DNA from: Aureispira sp045105775
Lineage (GTDB): Bacteria > Bacteroidota > Bacteroidia > Chitinophagales > Saprospiraceae
DNA length: 64,000 bases
Direction: 5' to 3'
Assembly (NCBI GenBank): GCA_045105775.1
Contig: JBGCDW010000083.1
Coordinates: 1 to 64,000 of the forward strand
Shown here: positions 10,401 through 18,567 of the stretch, in pieces
Layout of the letters: each line of letters starts with the position of its first letter
Numbering within the stretch: the first letter of the stretch is position 1
The notes under the pieces: model-generated
Told to the model about the DNA's origin: nothing
Databases searched by the model: none
The model's input: the letters and a program-made list of their open reading frames with translations, nothing else
Translations under genes and position numbers: made by a program

Positions 10401-10606
10401 TTCCAAGTCGTTCGTTGCAATTTGATACAGAGGAAGTAGCAGCAGTAAAAGAGATGATTCAGTTGGTTTATGAAAAAATAATGCAGCATCAATTTTCAGA
10501 GGGGTGTGGAGAACGCTCTTGCAAATGGTGTAATTTTGCACAACGCAATAGTATTCCTGCCAGCTTTTCGAATCCAGCATTAGAACAGTTGGATGATGCC
10601 AATTAA
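7412..10606 (+). CDS. UvrD-type helicase fused to PD-(D/E)XK iron-sulfur nuclease
   Basis: An SF1A DNA helicase with a RecB-family nuclease domain in one chain. Counting from a TTG nine codons upstream (7385), the motifs are: Walker A GPGTGKT at about 46-52, VDEFQDTN near 280, DDDQSIYEFQGA near 311, ENYRSS, and HSAKGLEFEYVFI near 655. The C-terminus has YGTAIHNALHRLF, GTIDKLVF and LIDYKTGK (nuclease His, Asp and D-x-K residues). The cysteine in LQCPLSFYYEYVL and the terminal CGERSCKWCNF supply four cysteines, as in the iron-sulfur staple of AddB/Cas4-type nucleases. It probably processes DNA ends or repairs DNA. I prefer the ATG at 7412 over the TTG. No AddA/AddB partner is adjacent. Confidence 0.88.
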   Translation: MERTAYHQHFQNIIAGLNPAQQQAVEQTEGPVMAIAGPGTGKTHILTARIGQILLHTDAQAHNILCLTFTDAAVNAMRQRLLSFIGPEAHRVHLYTFHSFCNKIIQENLEVFGQYDLEPLSDLERIEVIRGLMDDLDMEHPLRWGKTDPYYYEQHLANLFQTMKAERWTTDYLQAHIEAYVELLPEQPEYRYKRSAGQYKKGELKQAQYQKMLKKMEQLKAGILLFADYQDSLEMRRRYDYEDMILWVLEAFEQEDFLLRIYQEQYLYILVDEFQDTNGAQSAVVEHLVAYWQERPNLFIVGDDDQSIYEFQGARMKNMTDFYERYADSLLLVVLKENYRSSQHILEAARHAIEHNDLRIINQLEALGLNKQLIGANPDYAQLDVPVQIIAYPNQLQEEIALVQQLEELQSQGVAWSDMAVLYAKHKQAETLIDLLEKRGIPYQSKRKINILELPLLYNFRKLLAYIAQEYQKPFSNEEVFFEFLYYNFVGISAQDAALLTAYMARQTKAAYLQRAYEQVPLWRETLRNRALLEELGLENPDRVTAFVQFLDESIHQYKDLSLLRLLEFIINKSGLIGYVTRHERKLWLTQVVGTLFEFTKRESAKNHRLDLGGLLMLLNHMQDNNLGMGVFQVQQASNGVQLITAHSAKGLEFEYVFIINAVKDFWEPSNKSGRKFTLPDTLLLSNATDALEAARRLFYVAMTRAKKRLQISYYQYNSKQKSQATAVFVDELVQRQGLGLELEEREATEAAQWQLLLLTEQPQKPQISLLDSATLHYLLDGFRLSISALNSYLQCPLSFYYEYVLRIPTVSSPEAAYGTAIHNALHRLFIAAMKTEPIELPSVEHFLSLFEYELSKQKYFLTKKIFDERLELGNRHLPIYYKARKHSWVQQLRHSTVWTERPFRNVEIEGVPITGTIDKLVFQAIDGSQSLHLIDYKTGKLKENRLQGQSKSQEYGGNYWRQLLFYKILVEQANAMPYVVKAATIDYLTPTEEGVFPSRSLQFDTEEVAAVKEMIQLVYEKIMQHQFSEGCGERSCKWCNFAQRNSIPASFSNPALEQLDDAN

Positions 10607-11088
10607 ACTCAAGTAGTCGCCCACCTTTGTATCTTGATATTAGACATTCTCACAGATTTTTTTTTATATTAAATTTCAAATTCACGTACAATAGGTCTCA
10701 AAAACATACACAGACATACAAATACTAAAAAACAAATCTCAGCTTCAACACAACTGACAATCAATTCTTTGCAAATATTTACAAGGGACTATTATTTTAT
10801 TTACAAGAAGACATATGTCCATGATTCAAGAGTAAGAAAATGAGTTTATAGTTGTTTTTTTTACAAAAAATAAGTTTCTTTACGTTGGTTTATCTGTTAT
10901 GTTAATAATAGTTACTCCACCCAATAGAATGCGTTTAATAAACGAAATTATCTAAAAATTATCAATAACATTTTTCATGCATTTAATGCAGTTTTATAAT
11001 TTAACTAAAGCTAAATTATAAAATTTCACAACCAACCTCAAACAGGTTGCCCTACTATACCGTCATTTTCCCTAAAATTATACTTATT
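10607..11088. other. AT-rich intergenic region with 12-bp inverted repeat
   Basis: No gene is seen in these 480 bp. The notable feature is a perfect inverted repeat TTTTATAATTTA (10992-11003) / TAAATTATAAAA (11012-11023) with an 8-nt loop, 66 bp before the preferred start of the TonB-dependent receptor. It could be an operator or an mRNA structure in the leader. I see no clean terminator for the helicase gene. Confidence 0.45.
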
Positions 11089-13473
11089 GTGAAAATATTA
11101 CTTTTACTTTCAATATTACTTCTGTTGCCTATTTTATCACAGGCACAAGCTACACAAGTTATTTATGGTGAGGTTACCGATAACTTAACAGACAAGCCTA
11201 TTAAGAATGTTGCCGTGGAACTACTTAACTATGTTCCTTTAAAGGTGGCTATTACCGATGAAAATGGGCAATTTGTCTTAGAAGATGTACCTATTGGAAA
11301 GCACCGCTTATTAGCCACACACGAGAATTATGATATTGTGGTTATTCCTGATGTCTCTGTTACCTCAGGTAAGCAAGTGAATCTCAATATTAGTTTAGAG
11401 GAATTGGTGATTAATATTCGAGAGGTAGTAGTAGAATCCTCTACCAAAAAAACAACCCGTGACCAACCCAATAACAGTATGGCACTCATTGGCATTCGCT
11501 CGTTTAATATCGAGGATGTTCGCCGTTATTCAGGTGCGAGAAACGATCCTTCGCGTTTGGCTGCTAACTTTGCAGGGGTTCATATTGGTAATGATATTGA
11601 GAATGGTATTATTGTTCGAGGCAATTCGCCTACTACTGTATTGTGGCAATTAGAGGGCATGCCCATTCCATCACCCAATCACTATGCCCGAACAGGTCTT
11701 GCCAGTGGTTTGTGGCCTATGCTCAATACCAACCTAATGAGTAATTCAGATTTCTTAAATGGTGCTTTTCCTGCCCAATATGGCAATGTTACAGGAGGAG
11801 TATTTGATGTAGGTCTGCGTTCGGGCAACCAGAATATTTATGAGGGAATGGTTCAAGTTGGCTACACAGGAGCAGAGGTAGGTTTTGAAGGGCCAATTTC
11901 CAAAAAGAATGGTTCTTCCTTTGCCTTTGCTTATCGTTATAGTATTTATGATTTATTGCGTGTAATTGGGCTTGATCTTCTTTCAGACTTAACCCCTAAT
12001 AACCAAGATGTTTCTTTTAAAATTAATTTTGGTAAAAATAAACTGGGACAATTTTCTGTTTTTGGTTTGGGTGGCCGTGGCGAATTTGATATCAAAAATG
12101 GAGATTTGGACTCCAATGATGTAGCCAACCAAGTAGCGAGAGATATTACGATAAGAAAACAATTGGGTATCTTGGGCGTAAAATACAAACGCTTTCTCAC
12201 TCCTGAAAAGAAGTCTTACTGGCAGACTACACTTGGCGGATTTTACGACCAAGAAGTATATTTAGAAGACACCCTTCTGCTCAATGGAGAGCGTGATATT
12301 GTTCTCAACAACTCCACAGAAAATATTAATGCCACTCTTAGCTCTTTTGTCAATCTCAGTTTGAGTTATAACCACACCATTAGAGCGGGTATTGTCGAAA
12401 CCTTCTACAATCTCAATTCTGTTTATGAGGACAAACTTTTTGCTTTAGGAGATAGAAATTTTAGAGGCAATACTCTTTTATCTCAAGTGTATGTACAGTA
12501 TCTAGCTCGTGTTGGCAAAAAGCTACGTATAAATGTTGGTGTAAATGCCCAACATTTACTGCTCAATAACACTTTTGGGGTTGGCCCCCGTTTTGCGGTA
12601 ACTTGGCAACCTTACTCCTCCCATAAATTTAGTTTAGGCTATGGTTGGCACCATCAAATGCAGCCTTTGATTGTTTACTTTAATCAAGCAGAGGATCCAG
12701 ATGGCAACTCATTTTTGGCCAACAAGGATTTAGGGTTTACCCAAGCCCACCATATCACTGCTTCTTATGATTGGGCGATGTTTGACAACTGGCGTCTAAA
12801 AGCCGAAGGGTATTATCAATTGTATACTAATGTTCCGATTACGACGTATTCTAGTGCCTTTAGTGGCATCAATATGGGTGAGGAGTTTGAATTGCTTACC
12901 TTAACAGATTTGGTCAATGAAGGATTGGGTCGCAATGTTGGAGCAGAACTTACTATAGAAAAATTCTTCAGCAAAGATTATTATGGCTTATTGACAGCAA
13001 GTTATACCAATTCGCAATATCAAGGCAGTGATGGAAAATGGCGTTTAACCCCTTATAATCATAGCTATGTTGTTAACTTCTTGGCAGGAAAAATCTTTAA
13101 AATTGGCCCTAAGCGCGCCAACTCATTTACCATAGATATCAACTTTGTATATGCTTCCCCCAATCGCTTTACACCTGTGGATTTGGCAGAATCTAGACTT
13201 AGAGGATATGGTGTTAGACAATGGGATCGCGCTTACGAAGCCGTTGGTGGAGATTATTTAAGAGCAGATGTTAAATTTGGTTTTAACTTTAACAACAATA
13301 AAAAGAACATCTCACATCGCATATTCTTAGATTTGATTAATGTGACAAACAAACGCAATATACTTATCCGCCAGTACAATGCAAGTACTCAAAATGTAGA
13401 AACCGCAGAACAACTTGGCTTTTTTCCTGATTTGACGTACCGCCTTACCTTTGGTTTTAAACCCAAAAATTAA
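11089..13473 (+). CDS. TonB-dependent outer-membrane receptor
   Basis: An outer-membrane active transporter. The preferred start is GTG at 11089, giving the clean signal peptide MKILLLLSILLLLPILSQAQA; a TTG 14 codons upstream would only lengthen it. After the signal comes a carboxypeptidase-like regulatory domain (VIYGEVTDNLTDKPIKNVAVELL), then a plug domain (GIIVRGNSPTTVLWQLEGMPI, GAFPAQYGNVTGGVFDVGLRSG), then a 22-strand-type barrel ending in LTYRLTFGFKPKN. The ligand is unknown and no SusD-like partner lies beside it. A strong bidirectional terminator follows at 13497-13538. Confidence 0.9.
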   Translation: MKILLLLSILLLLPILSQAQATQVIYGEVTDNLTDKPIKNVAVELLNYVPLKVAITDENGQFVLEDVPIGKHRLLATHENYDIVVIPDVSVTSGKQVNLNISLEELVINIREVVVESSTKKTTRDQPNNSMALIGIRSFNIEDVRRYSGARNDPSRLAANFAGVHIGNDIENGIIVRGNSPTTVLWQLEGMPIPSPNHYARTGLASGLWPMLNTNLMSNSDFLNGAFPAQYGNVTGGVFDVGLRSGNQNIYEGMVQVGYTGAEVGFEGPISKKNGSSFAFAYRYSIYDLLRVIGLDLLSDLTPNNQDVSFKINFGKNKLGQFSVFGLGGRGEFDIKNGDLDSNDVANQVARDITIRKQLGILGVKYKRFLTPEKKSYWQTTLGGFYDQEVYLEDTLLLNGERDIVLNNSTENINATLSSFVNLSLSYNHTIRAGIVETFYNLNSVYEDKLFALGDRNFRGNTLLSQVYVQYLARVGKKLRINVGVNAQHLLLNNTFGVGPRFAVTWQPYSSHKFSLGYGWHHQMQPLIVYFNQAEDPDGNSFLANKDLGFTQAHHITASYDWAMFDNWRLKAEGYYQLYTNVPITTYSSAFSGINMGEEFELLTLTDLVNEGLGRNVGAELTIEKFFSKDYYGLLTASYTNSQYQGSDGKWRLTPYNHSYVVNFLAGKIFKIGPKRANSFTIDINFVYASPNRFTPVDLAESRLRGYGVRQWDRAYEAVGGDYLRADVKFGFNFNNNKKNISHRIFLDLINVTNKRNILIRQYNASTQNVETAEQLGFFPDLTYRLTFGFKPKN

Positions 13474-13496
13474 ACAGGTCTGACTTATTAGACAAC

Positions 13497-13538
13497 AAAA
13501 AAGCCCTACTGACTAGAATCGCTCAGTAGGGCTTTTTT
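13497..13538. terminator. Bidirectional terminator between convergent genes
   Basis: Perfect 16-bp arms (13497-13512 and 13523-13538) with a 10-nt loop. An A-run lies before and a T-run after the GC-rich core (GCCCTACTGA), so it can serve both the TonB receptor (+) and the acetyltransferase-like gene (-). Confidence 0.9.
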
Positions 13539-13565
13539 ATATTCAAAAACAGGTATAGTTCTGTA

Positions 13566-14846
13566 CTATGAACTCACAGAAGCTTTATCCACTTTGAAAG
13601 GTTGGCGGGGCTGCCACTCCTCTTTGGGGTTTAAATTGTCAAAAACTACTTGTATAAATTTACTTGAAATAGTATTTCTATGCTTAAAGAAGCAAAGCAA
13701 ATCTTGAGATACAGCTCCAACCGAGCTTTTGATTTCTAGTGCTGTACGCGCAAAATCAATGCGCTCCGATTTAGATTCAATCCCTAAATTCACCAAATCA
13801 TACAAGATATTGAGATACACTTGGTGTTCGCGATTATAACTGGCATCTACCCCTAGAAAGTGAGCATCCATTTCACTGCCATTAAAAATAGCGGTATAAA
13901 AAGCTACTAATTCATCTTCAATATAATAAGCCGTTAGGCGGTAATGGTCGCCGAGATGTTCTTTGAGCATCGTAAAATACTGTGGATGCAGCAAAAAAGC
14001 ATTAAACCCTGCATTGTCTGCAATAGACTTGTAAAGCGTATAAATTCGTTCTTCATTTGCCTTAATTTCCTCCAAAGACAAAATTTTCTTAACAATGGCC
14101 TTTCCTTTTTTGCGTGCTCGCTTGGCACGGACCCGATACTTGGAACTCATATCGCCCAAATAATCCTCAAAAGTAGCCCAATGAGGACGAAGATCCATAG
14201 ACATACTGGGTTGCATCAAGAAAGGGTGATACGTATGTTTTTGTAATTGTGGCTTGAGCGTAGTGCAGTTTTCTACAGAGTAATCCTTAATTAGGTGTAC
14301 ACTAATTTTAGTACCTTCCTTATCCAATTGATGTTGGATGAATTCTAGACTATTCCTTAGAATAACAGCACGTTCTTGTTCATCAATTGAAGGATGAAAA
14401 TAGGAACCATATTCGCCTGTCAAGAGCAAATTACCAGAAATCAACAGATTGAACTCTGCTCGTTTGAGAAACCAACGCTTAATGGCATTACTAAAAGCCT
14501 TAATAATGCAGTTTTGCTTATTCGTTTCCGCTTCTTCTTCTTTCGTTTGTTGCAAACTTTCTTCTACATTCAAATGAAAAATTTGCTGATACAATACAGC
14601 TATTGCTTCCTGTCCTTTATAAACAACAGCATACTTAAAGCTCATTTCGGCTGGTGGAAACTGCTCCAAGGCATTGAGATACGCATACTGTAAAAACAAA
14701 TTATCTTTGGGTGCTGCAGCGTCCCAGCTTTCTGCCAGTTCTGTAATACTCTTAGAAAATTTGATATGGTACGTTGTATTAGTCAGTGGAACTGCTGTAG
14801 TTGAATTAATAGAAAGTGCTTGTTTGGAAGTTTTTGGAGAAAACAT
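13566..14846 (-). CDS. GNAT/FemAB-like acyltransferase
   Basis: A 426-aa cytoplasmic protein with the double-GNAT layout of the FemAB/BioF2-like acetyltransferase group. The N-terminal half contains FSKSITELAESWDAAAPKDNLFLQYAYLNAL; the C-terminal half has a basic stretch (KYRVRAKRARKKGKAIVKK, about residues 235-253) followed by the acceptor-site motif ELVAFYTAIFNGSEMDAHFLG. Relatives attach amino acids or acyl groups to cell-envelope or small-molecule amines; the substrate here cannot be read. It is divergent from the sigma-factor operon (261-bp gap) and convergent with the TonB receptor. Confidence 0.6.
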   Translation of the reverse strand: MFSPKTSKQALSINSTTAVPLTNTTYHIKFSKSITELAESWDAAAPKDNLFLQYAYLNALEQFPPAEMSFKYAVVYKGQEAIAVLYQQIFHLNVEESLQQTKEEEAETNKQNCIIKAFSNAIKRWFLKRAEFNLLISGNLLLTGEYGSYFHPSIDEQERAVILRNSLEFIQHQLDKEGTKISVHLIKDYSVENCTTLKPQLQKHTYHPFLMQPSMSMDLRPHWATFEDYLGDMSSKYRVRAKRARKKGKAIVKKILSLEEIKANEERIYTLYKSIADNAGFNAFLLHPQYFTMLKEHLGDHYRLTAYYIEDELVAFYTAIFNGSEMDAHFLGVDASYNREHQVYLNILYDLVNLGIESKSERIDFARTALEIKSSVGAVSQDLLCFFKHRNTISSKFIQVVFDNLNPKEEWQPRQPFKVDKASVSS

Positions 14847-15107
14847 AGAGAGAAAACTTGGAGCAGTGAATAGTAATATTAAATATCTAATACCTTCTTA
14901 CATAAGGCTACATAGTAAACAGTTGCTAACTAAAAAAAGGTTGTGTATATCCGTGCTTAATTATTGATTGAATGTTTTTTCTCACTTTTGCACGATTACA
15001 ATTAAACCTTTTACAGTATCTGTAGTCTATGAATTAACAATCGCCTTTTTATAGTAAAATCGTTAAAGTCATTCTTTAACAATTTTGGTACTAAAATAGT
15101 AAGTCTC

Positions 15108-15683
15108 TTGCCAAAACATAAAGAATACAACAAAGATACAGAAAAAAAAATCCTTTCACAGTTAAGAAAACCTCAAAGCTTTGAACAAGGGTTTAGTGCC
15201 TTGGTACAAACGTATCAAGAACGCCTGTATTGGCATATTCGCTCTATTGTAAGCGAGCACCATGAGACAGACGAAGTATTACAAAATACATTTATCAAAA
15301 TATACAAAGGCTTTAAAAATTTTAGGGGAGATGCTGCACTCTATACTTGGATGCACCGAATTGCAACCAACGAAAGCTTGACGCATCTAAAGAAAAAACA
15401 ACGTCAAAAAACGGTAGCGTTAGACGAGAGTCCTTCTGGTGCCTTGGCCAATAAGGGCAGTGCAGATAGTTTGGATGGCGATCAGATTACTCGTTTGTTG
15501 CAACGTGCACTGGATAGATTGCCCCAAAAACAACAGCAAGTTTTTCTGTGGCGTTATTATGAAAATTTAAGTTATCAAGAAATATCCAACCGTTCGGGTA
15601 CTTCTGTGGGTGGGCTCAAAGCTTCTTATCATCATGCTGTAAAAAAAATAGAGGCATTTGTTCTACAATATATTGACCAGTAA
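15108..15683 (+). CDS. ECF RNA polymerase sigma factor
   Basis: A sigma-70 family extracytoplasmic-function factor of 191 aa. Region 2 is at about residues 27-95 (ALVQTYQERLYWHIRSIV, DEVLQNTFIKIYKGFKNFRG, LYTWMHRIATNESL). Region 4 is at about 132-180 (LPQKQQQVFLWRYYENLSYQ, EISNRSGTSVGGLKASYHHA). A start at the TTG 15108 is used because no ATG precedes region 2. The gene is followed after 2 bp by a one-helix membrane protein, the usual place for its anti-sigma factor, and then by a Spy-like protein. The operon probably answers envelope stress; that is inference from context. Confidence 0.92.
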   Translation: MPKHKEYNKDTEKKILSQLRKPQSFEQGFSALVQTYQERLYWHIRSIVSEHHETDEVLQNTFIKIYKGFKNFRGDAALYTWMHRIATNESLTHLKKKQRQKTVALDESPSGALANKGSADSLDGDQITRLLQRALDRLPQKQQQVFLWRYYENLSYQEISNRSGTSVGGLKASYHHAVKKIEAFVLQYIDQ

Positions 15684-15685
15684 CT

Positions 15686-16282
15686 ATGAGAGAAAAAGAT
15701 AATCAAGAAGAATTTAAAAACTTAGCTCCTAAATTGAAGCATTTATTAGATCAAGAACAACAACAAGCTTCTTTGCCTAAAAATTATTTCCAGAATTTTG
15801 AAGCTAGACTACAGCAACGTATTGCTACAGAGCAATGCTTGGAACCTACGGCTATTGCTCCCTCTAAGCGTACATGGAACCATTGGTTGCAATGGCTCTG
15901 GAAGCCTTTTGTAGCGTTGGGAGTCCCTGCCTTATTGGTGTTTTTTTGGTTAAGACCTTTTGAACCAAACCTACCTGTACAAACTGATTTCTTGGCACTA
16001 TCTACACAGGAAATTGACCAGTATATCGCACAAAATTTAGATGAGTTTAGCTTGGGGGATTTAACAACAATGGCAGAACCAGAAGTACTAGACAACTGGC
16101 AAGAGGGTATTTTGGAAGAGGCTACCCCAGAGCCAAAATCTATAATAGTTCCTGCACCAAAACCTCCTCATCAAACCAAACAAGAGAGTAGCCTAGATAA
16201 AGCTTTGGAAGCTACACAAAGTGAAGATTTACTAGACGAGTTAAACACTGAAGATTTAAATTTTGAGGAAGACTGGTTCTAA
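15686..16282 (+). CDS. Putative membrane anti-sigma factor
   Basis: A 198-aa protein with a cytoplasmic, charged N-terminus (about residues 1-68), one transmembrane helix (WKPFVALGVPALLVFFWL, about 72-89) and an acidic periplasmic tail. It starts 2 bp after the ECF sigma gene. This topology and position are what a regulator of the sigma factor would have. I do not see a zinc-binding anti-sigma (ZAS) HxxxCxxC motif, so it would be a non-canonical member. The tail contains a low-complexity Pro/Glu-rich stretch and repeated acidic LDELNTEDLNFEEDW-like motifs. Confidence 0.6.
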   Translation: MREKDNQEEFKNLAPKLKHLLDQEQQQASLPKNYFQNFEARLQQRIATEQCLEPTAIAPSKRTWNHWLQWLWKPFVALGVPALLVFFWLRPFEPNLPVQTDFLALSTQEIDQYIAQNLDEFSLGDLTTMAEPEVLDNWQEGILEEATPEPKSIIVPAPKPPHQTKQESSLDKALEATQSEDLLDELNTEDLNFEEDWF

Positions 16283-16295
16283 AAATAAATTGAAT

Positions 16296-16335
16296 AAGGA
16301 CAGTTACACCCATTATTTTTAATCGTACTGTCCTT
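16296..16335 (+). terminator. Weak hairpin after anti-sigma gene
   Basis: A 9-bp inverted repeat (AAGGACAGT, 16296-16304, and its complement at 16327-16335) with a large AT-rich loop. It may attenuate transcription between the anti-sigma gene and the Spy-like gene rather than end it. Confidence 0.4.
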
Positions 16336-16373
16336 CTAAAAATAAGATATTCGCACAAAAAATACCATTGTAT

Positions 16374-16817
16374 ATGACCTTAAGAATGATCGTATTTAGT
16401 CTGCTCTTTGTTAGCTTTAGCTTTTCGAGCATGGCACAACGAGGTGCCGCCAAACGAGAGCGTATTCAAGCCTTGAAAGTGGCTTTTATTACAGAAGAAT
16501 TGCAACTTACTAGTGAGCAAGCAAAAGATTTTTGGCCTGTTTATAATCAACTGGAAAGTGAACTAAGAGCACTGCGTCGTCAGGCCAATAAGCATCCTGA
16601 TTTTAGTACTGCCTCCGATCAAGAAATAGAGACTTGGTTGATCAAAAAACTAGATTTAGAAGCACAGCAAGTAGCACTCAAAAAAAGCTATATGGAACGC
16701 TTTAAACAAGTGATTAGTTGGAAACAGATCGCTACCTTATTGCATGTAGAGAAGCGTTTTAAGAAAGCATTGTTGGAGCGAATTCAAGAAAGACGTGGAG
16801 CAGGTAGAGAGCGTTAG
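16374..16817 (+). CDS. Spy/CpxP-like periplasmic protein
   Basis: A small exported protein. The ATG at 16374 gives a clean signal peptide (MTLRMIVFSLLFVSFSFSSMAQ); the TTG two codons earlier is a poorer choice. The mature chain is helical and basic, with the LTSEQAKDFWPVYNQLESEL motif seen in Spy/CpxP/sensor-of-ECF proteins, which chaperone or sense misfolded proteins. It follows the sigma/anti-sigma pair by 85 bp. In Bacteroidota this trio is common, and the Spy-like protein is thought to report envelope stress. A strong terminator follows. Confidence 0.75.
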   Translation: MTLRMIVFSLLFVSFSFSSMAQRGAAKRERIQALKVAFITEELQLTSEQAKDFWPVYNQLESELRALRRQANKHPDFSTASDQEIETWLIKKLDLEAQQVALKKSYMERFKQVISWKQIATLLHVEKRFKKALLERIQERRGAGRER

Positions 16818-16842
16818 TATGCAGGGGGATTGATTCAAAAAA

Positions 16843-16881
16843 AAGTGTACACACTGACTTTTAAGATCAATGTGTACACTT
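16843..16881. terminator. Terminator between convergent genes
   Basis: 15-nt arms (16843-16857 and 16867-16881) with one mismatch and a short AT loop. An A-run precedes it, so it also works for the minus-strand S74 gene that ends at 16911. Confidence 0.75.
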
Positions 16882-16910
16882 GTATACTAAATAAGGTTAT
16901 GTTCCTTTCA

Positions 16911-18023
16911 TTAATCTACAATCATTTTCTTACGCGCTAATGCACGGCCATCTACTACTACAGCATAAATATAGGCTCCTGTTGTTAGTTGACTGGTATT
17001 GATTTTTACAGTCCCTTGTCCAGTTGGAATTTCCTGACTGCTCAATTCTTGTCCATTCAAGTCAAATACAACTAATTGTGCATTCTTCATCTCTTCTGGA
17101 ATAGTGTAATCGATCGTAGTGCTTCCACTAGAAGGATTGGGGCGATTCTGGCTCAATTGGATATTGCTAGGGTTCATCAAAGTACTAGCAGAACTATTAT
17201 TAGGTGCTTTGTCTTTTAGAATCAAGGCTTCTAAACGTGCCAAACGCGCTTCTAAATCAGTGATAATATCTTGCTGGGTATTAATTGCTTCTGCCAAAAC
17301 AGGAATAATGGCATCATATTCCATTACTTGGTAGTCAGCAGGATTTCCGTGAATATCAGTGCTTTTACGAACGACAGTAGGCATTACTTCTTCTACTTCT
17401 TGTGTAATAAATCCATAGCGTTGACCTTTTGGTAAATTCAATTCTGGACGCTCTGCTCTACGATACTCATAAGTATACCCTTTTAATTGGCTTACAATTT
17501 CTAGAGCATTCTCAATAGGCTTAATATTTTGTTTGAGCGTACGGTCAGAAGTTGTCCAGTTTCCACCACTAGCTGTTGCCGATCCATAAATATTGAATAC
17601 ATTGTTATTGGTTGCACTTTGCTTGAAATTAGCTATTAAATTTCCACAACCAAAGTTAAAGGTAACAGGCAATGAATTTTCTTCTACAATGAATAAGCCC
17701 TTATTAGTACTTGTTGAAATAATTGGAACAATAGCAGTGTCACCAGGATTAGGTCCAAAACTATATCTCTGAACACCTATGTTAACAGCGGCATCTAGAG
17801 CCAATTGAGAACGAAATCCATAGATGTCACAACCTGTAATGGTTGGTCCTGGTGTAGCTCCCGATTCTCCGATTGAGGCAAATTTGCTAAATGGGCTAAA
17901 AGTTGTTCCAAATGGATGAATCGAAGAAGCATTCAAAGGACTTGTTTGAATTTGTGCATAAAGTGTGCTGAAAGAAAAAATAACAACAATAGTGAATAAA
18001 GTTTTAAGAAAGGTAATTTTCAT
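16911..18023 (-). CDS. S74-chaperone surface protein with T9SS sorting domain
   Basis: A 370-aa secreted protein. The layout is: signal peptide (MKITFLKTLFTIVVIFSFSTLYAQ), a unique N-terminal domain (about 25-155), a Peptidase_S74 intramolecular-chaperone domain starting at SDRTLKQNIKPIENALEIVS (about 158), a short coiled coil (DIITDLEARLARLEALI), and a T9SS type A C-terminal sorting domain (SQNRPNPSSGSTTIDYTIPE to ARKKMIVD). The S-x4-K spacing of SDRTLK equals that of the self-cleaving dyad of phage tailspike chaperones. It is a near duplicate of the gene at 18568. Its function is probably as a trimeric surface fibre, which is inferred. Confidence 0.85.
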   Translation of the reverse strand: MKITFLKTLFTIVVIFSFSTLYAQIQTSPLNASSIHPFGTTFSPFSKFASIGESGATPGPTITGCDIYGFRSQLALDAAVNIGVQRYSFGPNPGDTAIVPIISTSTNKGLFIVEENSLPVTFNFGCGNLIANFKQSATNNNVFNIYGSATASGGNWTTSDRTLKQNIKPIENALEIVSQLKGYTYEYRRAERPELNLPKGQRYGFITQEVEEVMPTVVRKSTDIHGNPADYQVMEYDAIIPVLAEAINTQQDIITDLEARLARLEALILKDKAPNNSSASTLMNPSNIQLSQNRPNPSSGSTTIDYTIPEEMKNAQLVVFDLNGQELSSQEIPTGQGTVKINTSQLTTGAYIYAVVVDGRALARKKMIVD

Positions 18024-18567
18024 AAAAATGAGTTTTTAATTAAAAATAGATTTAAGTTTAAAACAAATAGAATAATTCAATTATAGATTTGTAAATCTAA
18101 AAAATGGGTGTTCTATAAAAGCCATTTAACTTTTATATGTTACAGAAAATTGAATATATTTTGCTTGAAATATAGGGGTATGAATGAGTCTAATTTTGGG
18201 TTTATGTTTGATAAAGAAATAGGGATTTTCAAAATCAACAGGAGCATTTAAGCTTTCATAATACTAGTTAAACGTACTTCAACAGAAAAGGTTTTTGATT
18301 AGTTGATTTTTTTCAAAAAATATATTAAGCCCTGAAAAACAAAATTTTAAATAAAAAAATAATTTTGAAAATATTATTATTATATCCACTATAATGATTT
18401 AAGAATAGAAAAATAGAATACAATAAAGTAAAGCAACTACTGCTCTAATGTTTTAGATGCTTTTTCTCCAAAAAAAATAGTACTAGTATCTCTGACCATC
18501 AAATAGATAGAGCATTCTGAATACTATTCTTAAAAATTCATTACAAGTATGTAAAATTAAAATAAAA
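18024..18567. other. Intergenic region, no gene seen
   Basis: About 540 bp of very AT-rich DNA (over 70% by eye) between the two S74 paralogues. I see no inverted repeat with a convincing terminator layout, no TAnnTTTG promoter in the minus direction and no coding signal. Confidence 0.5.
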
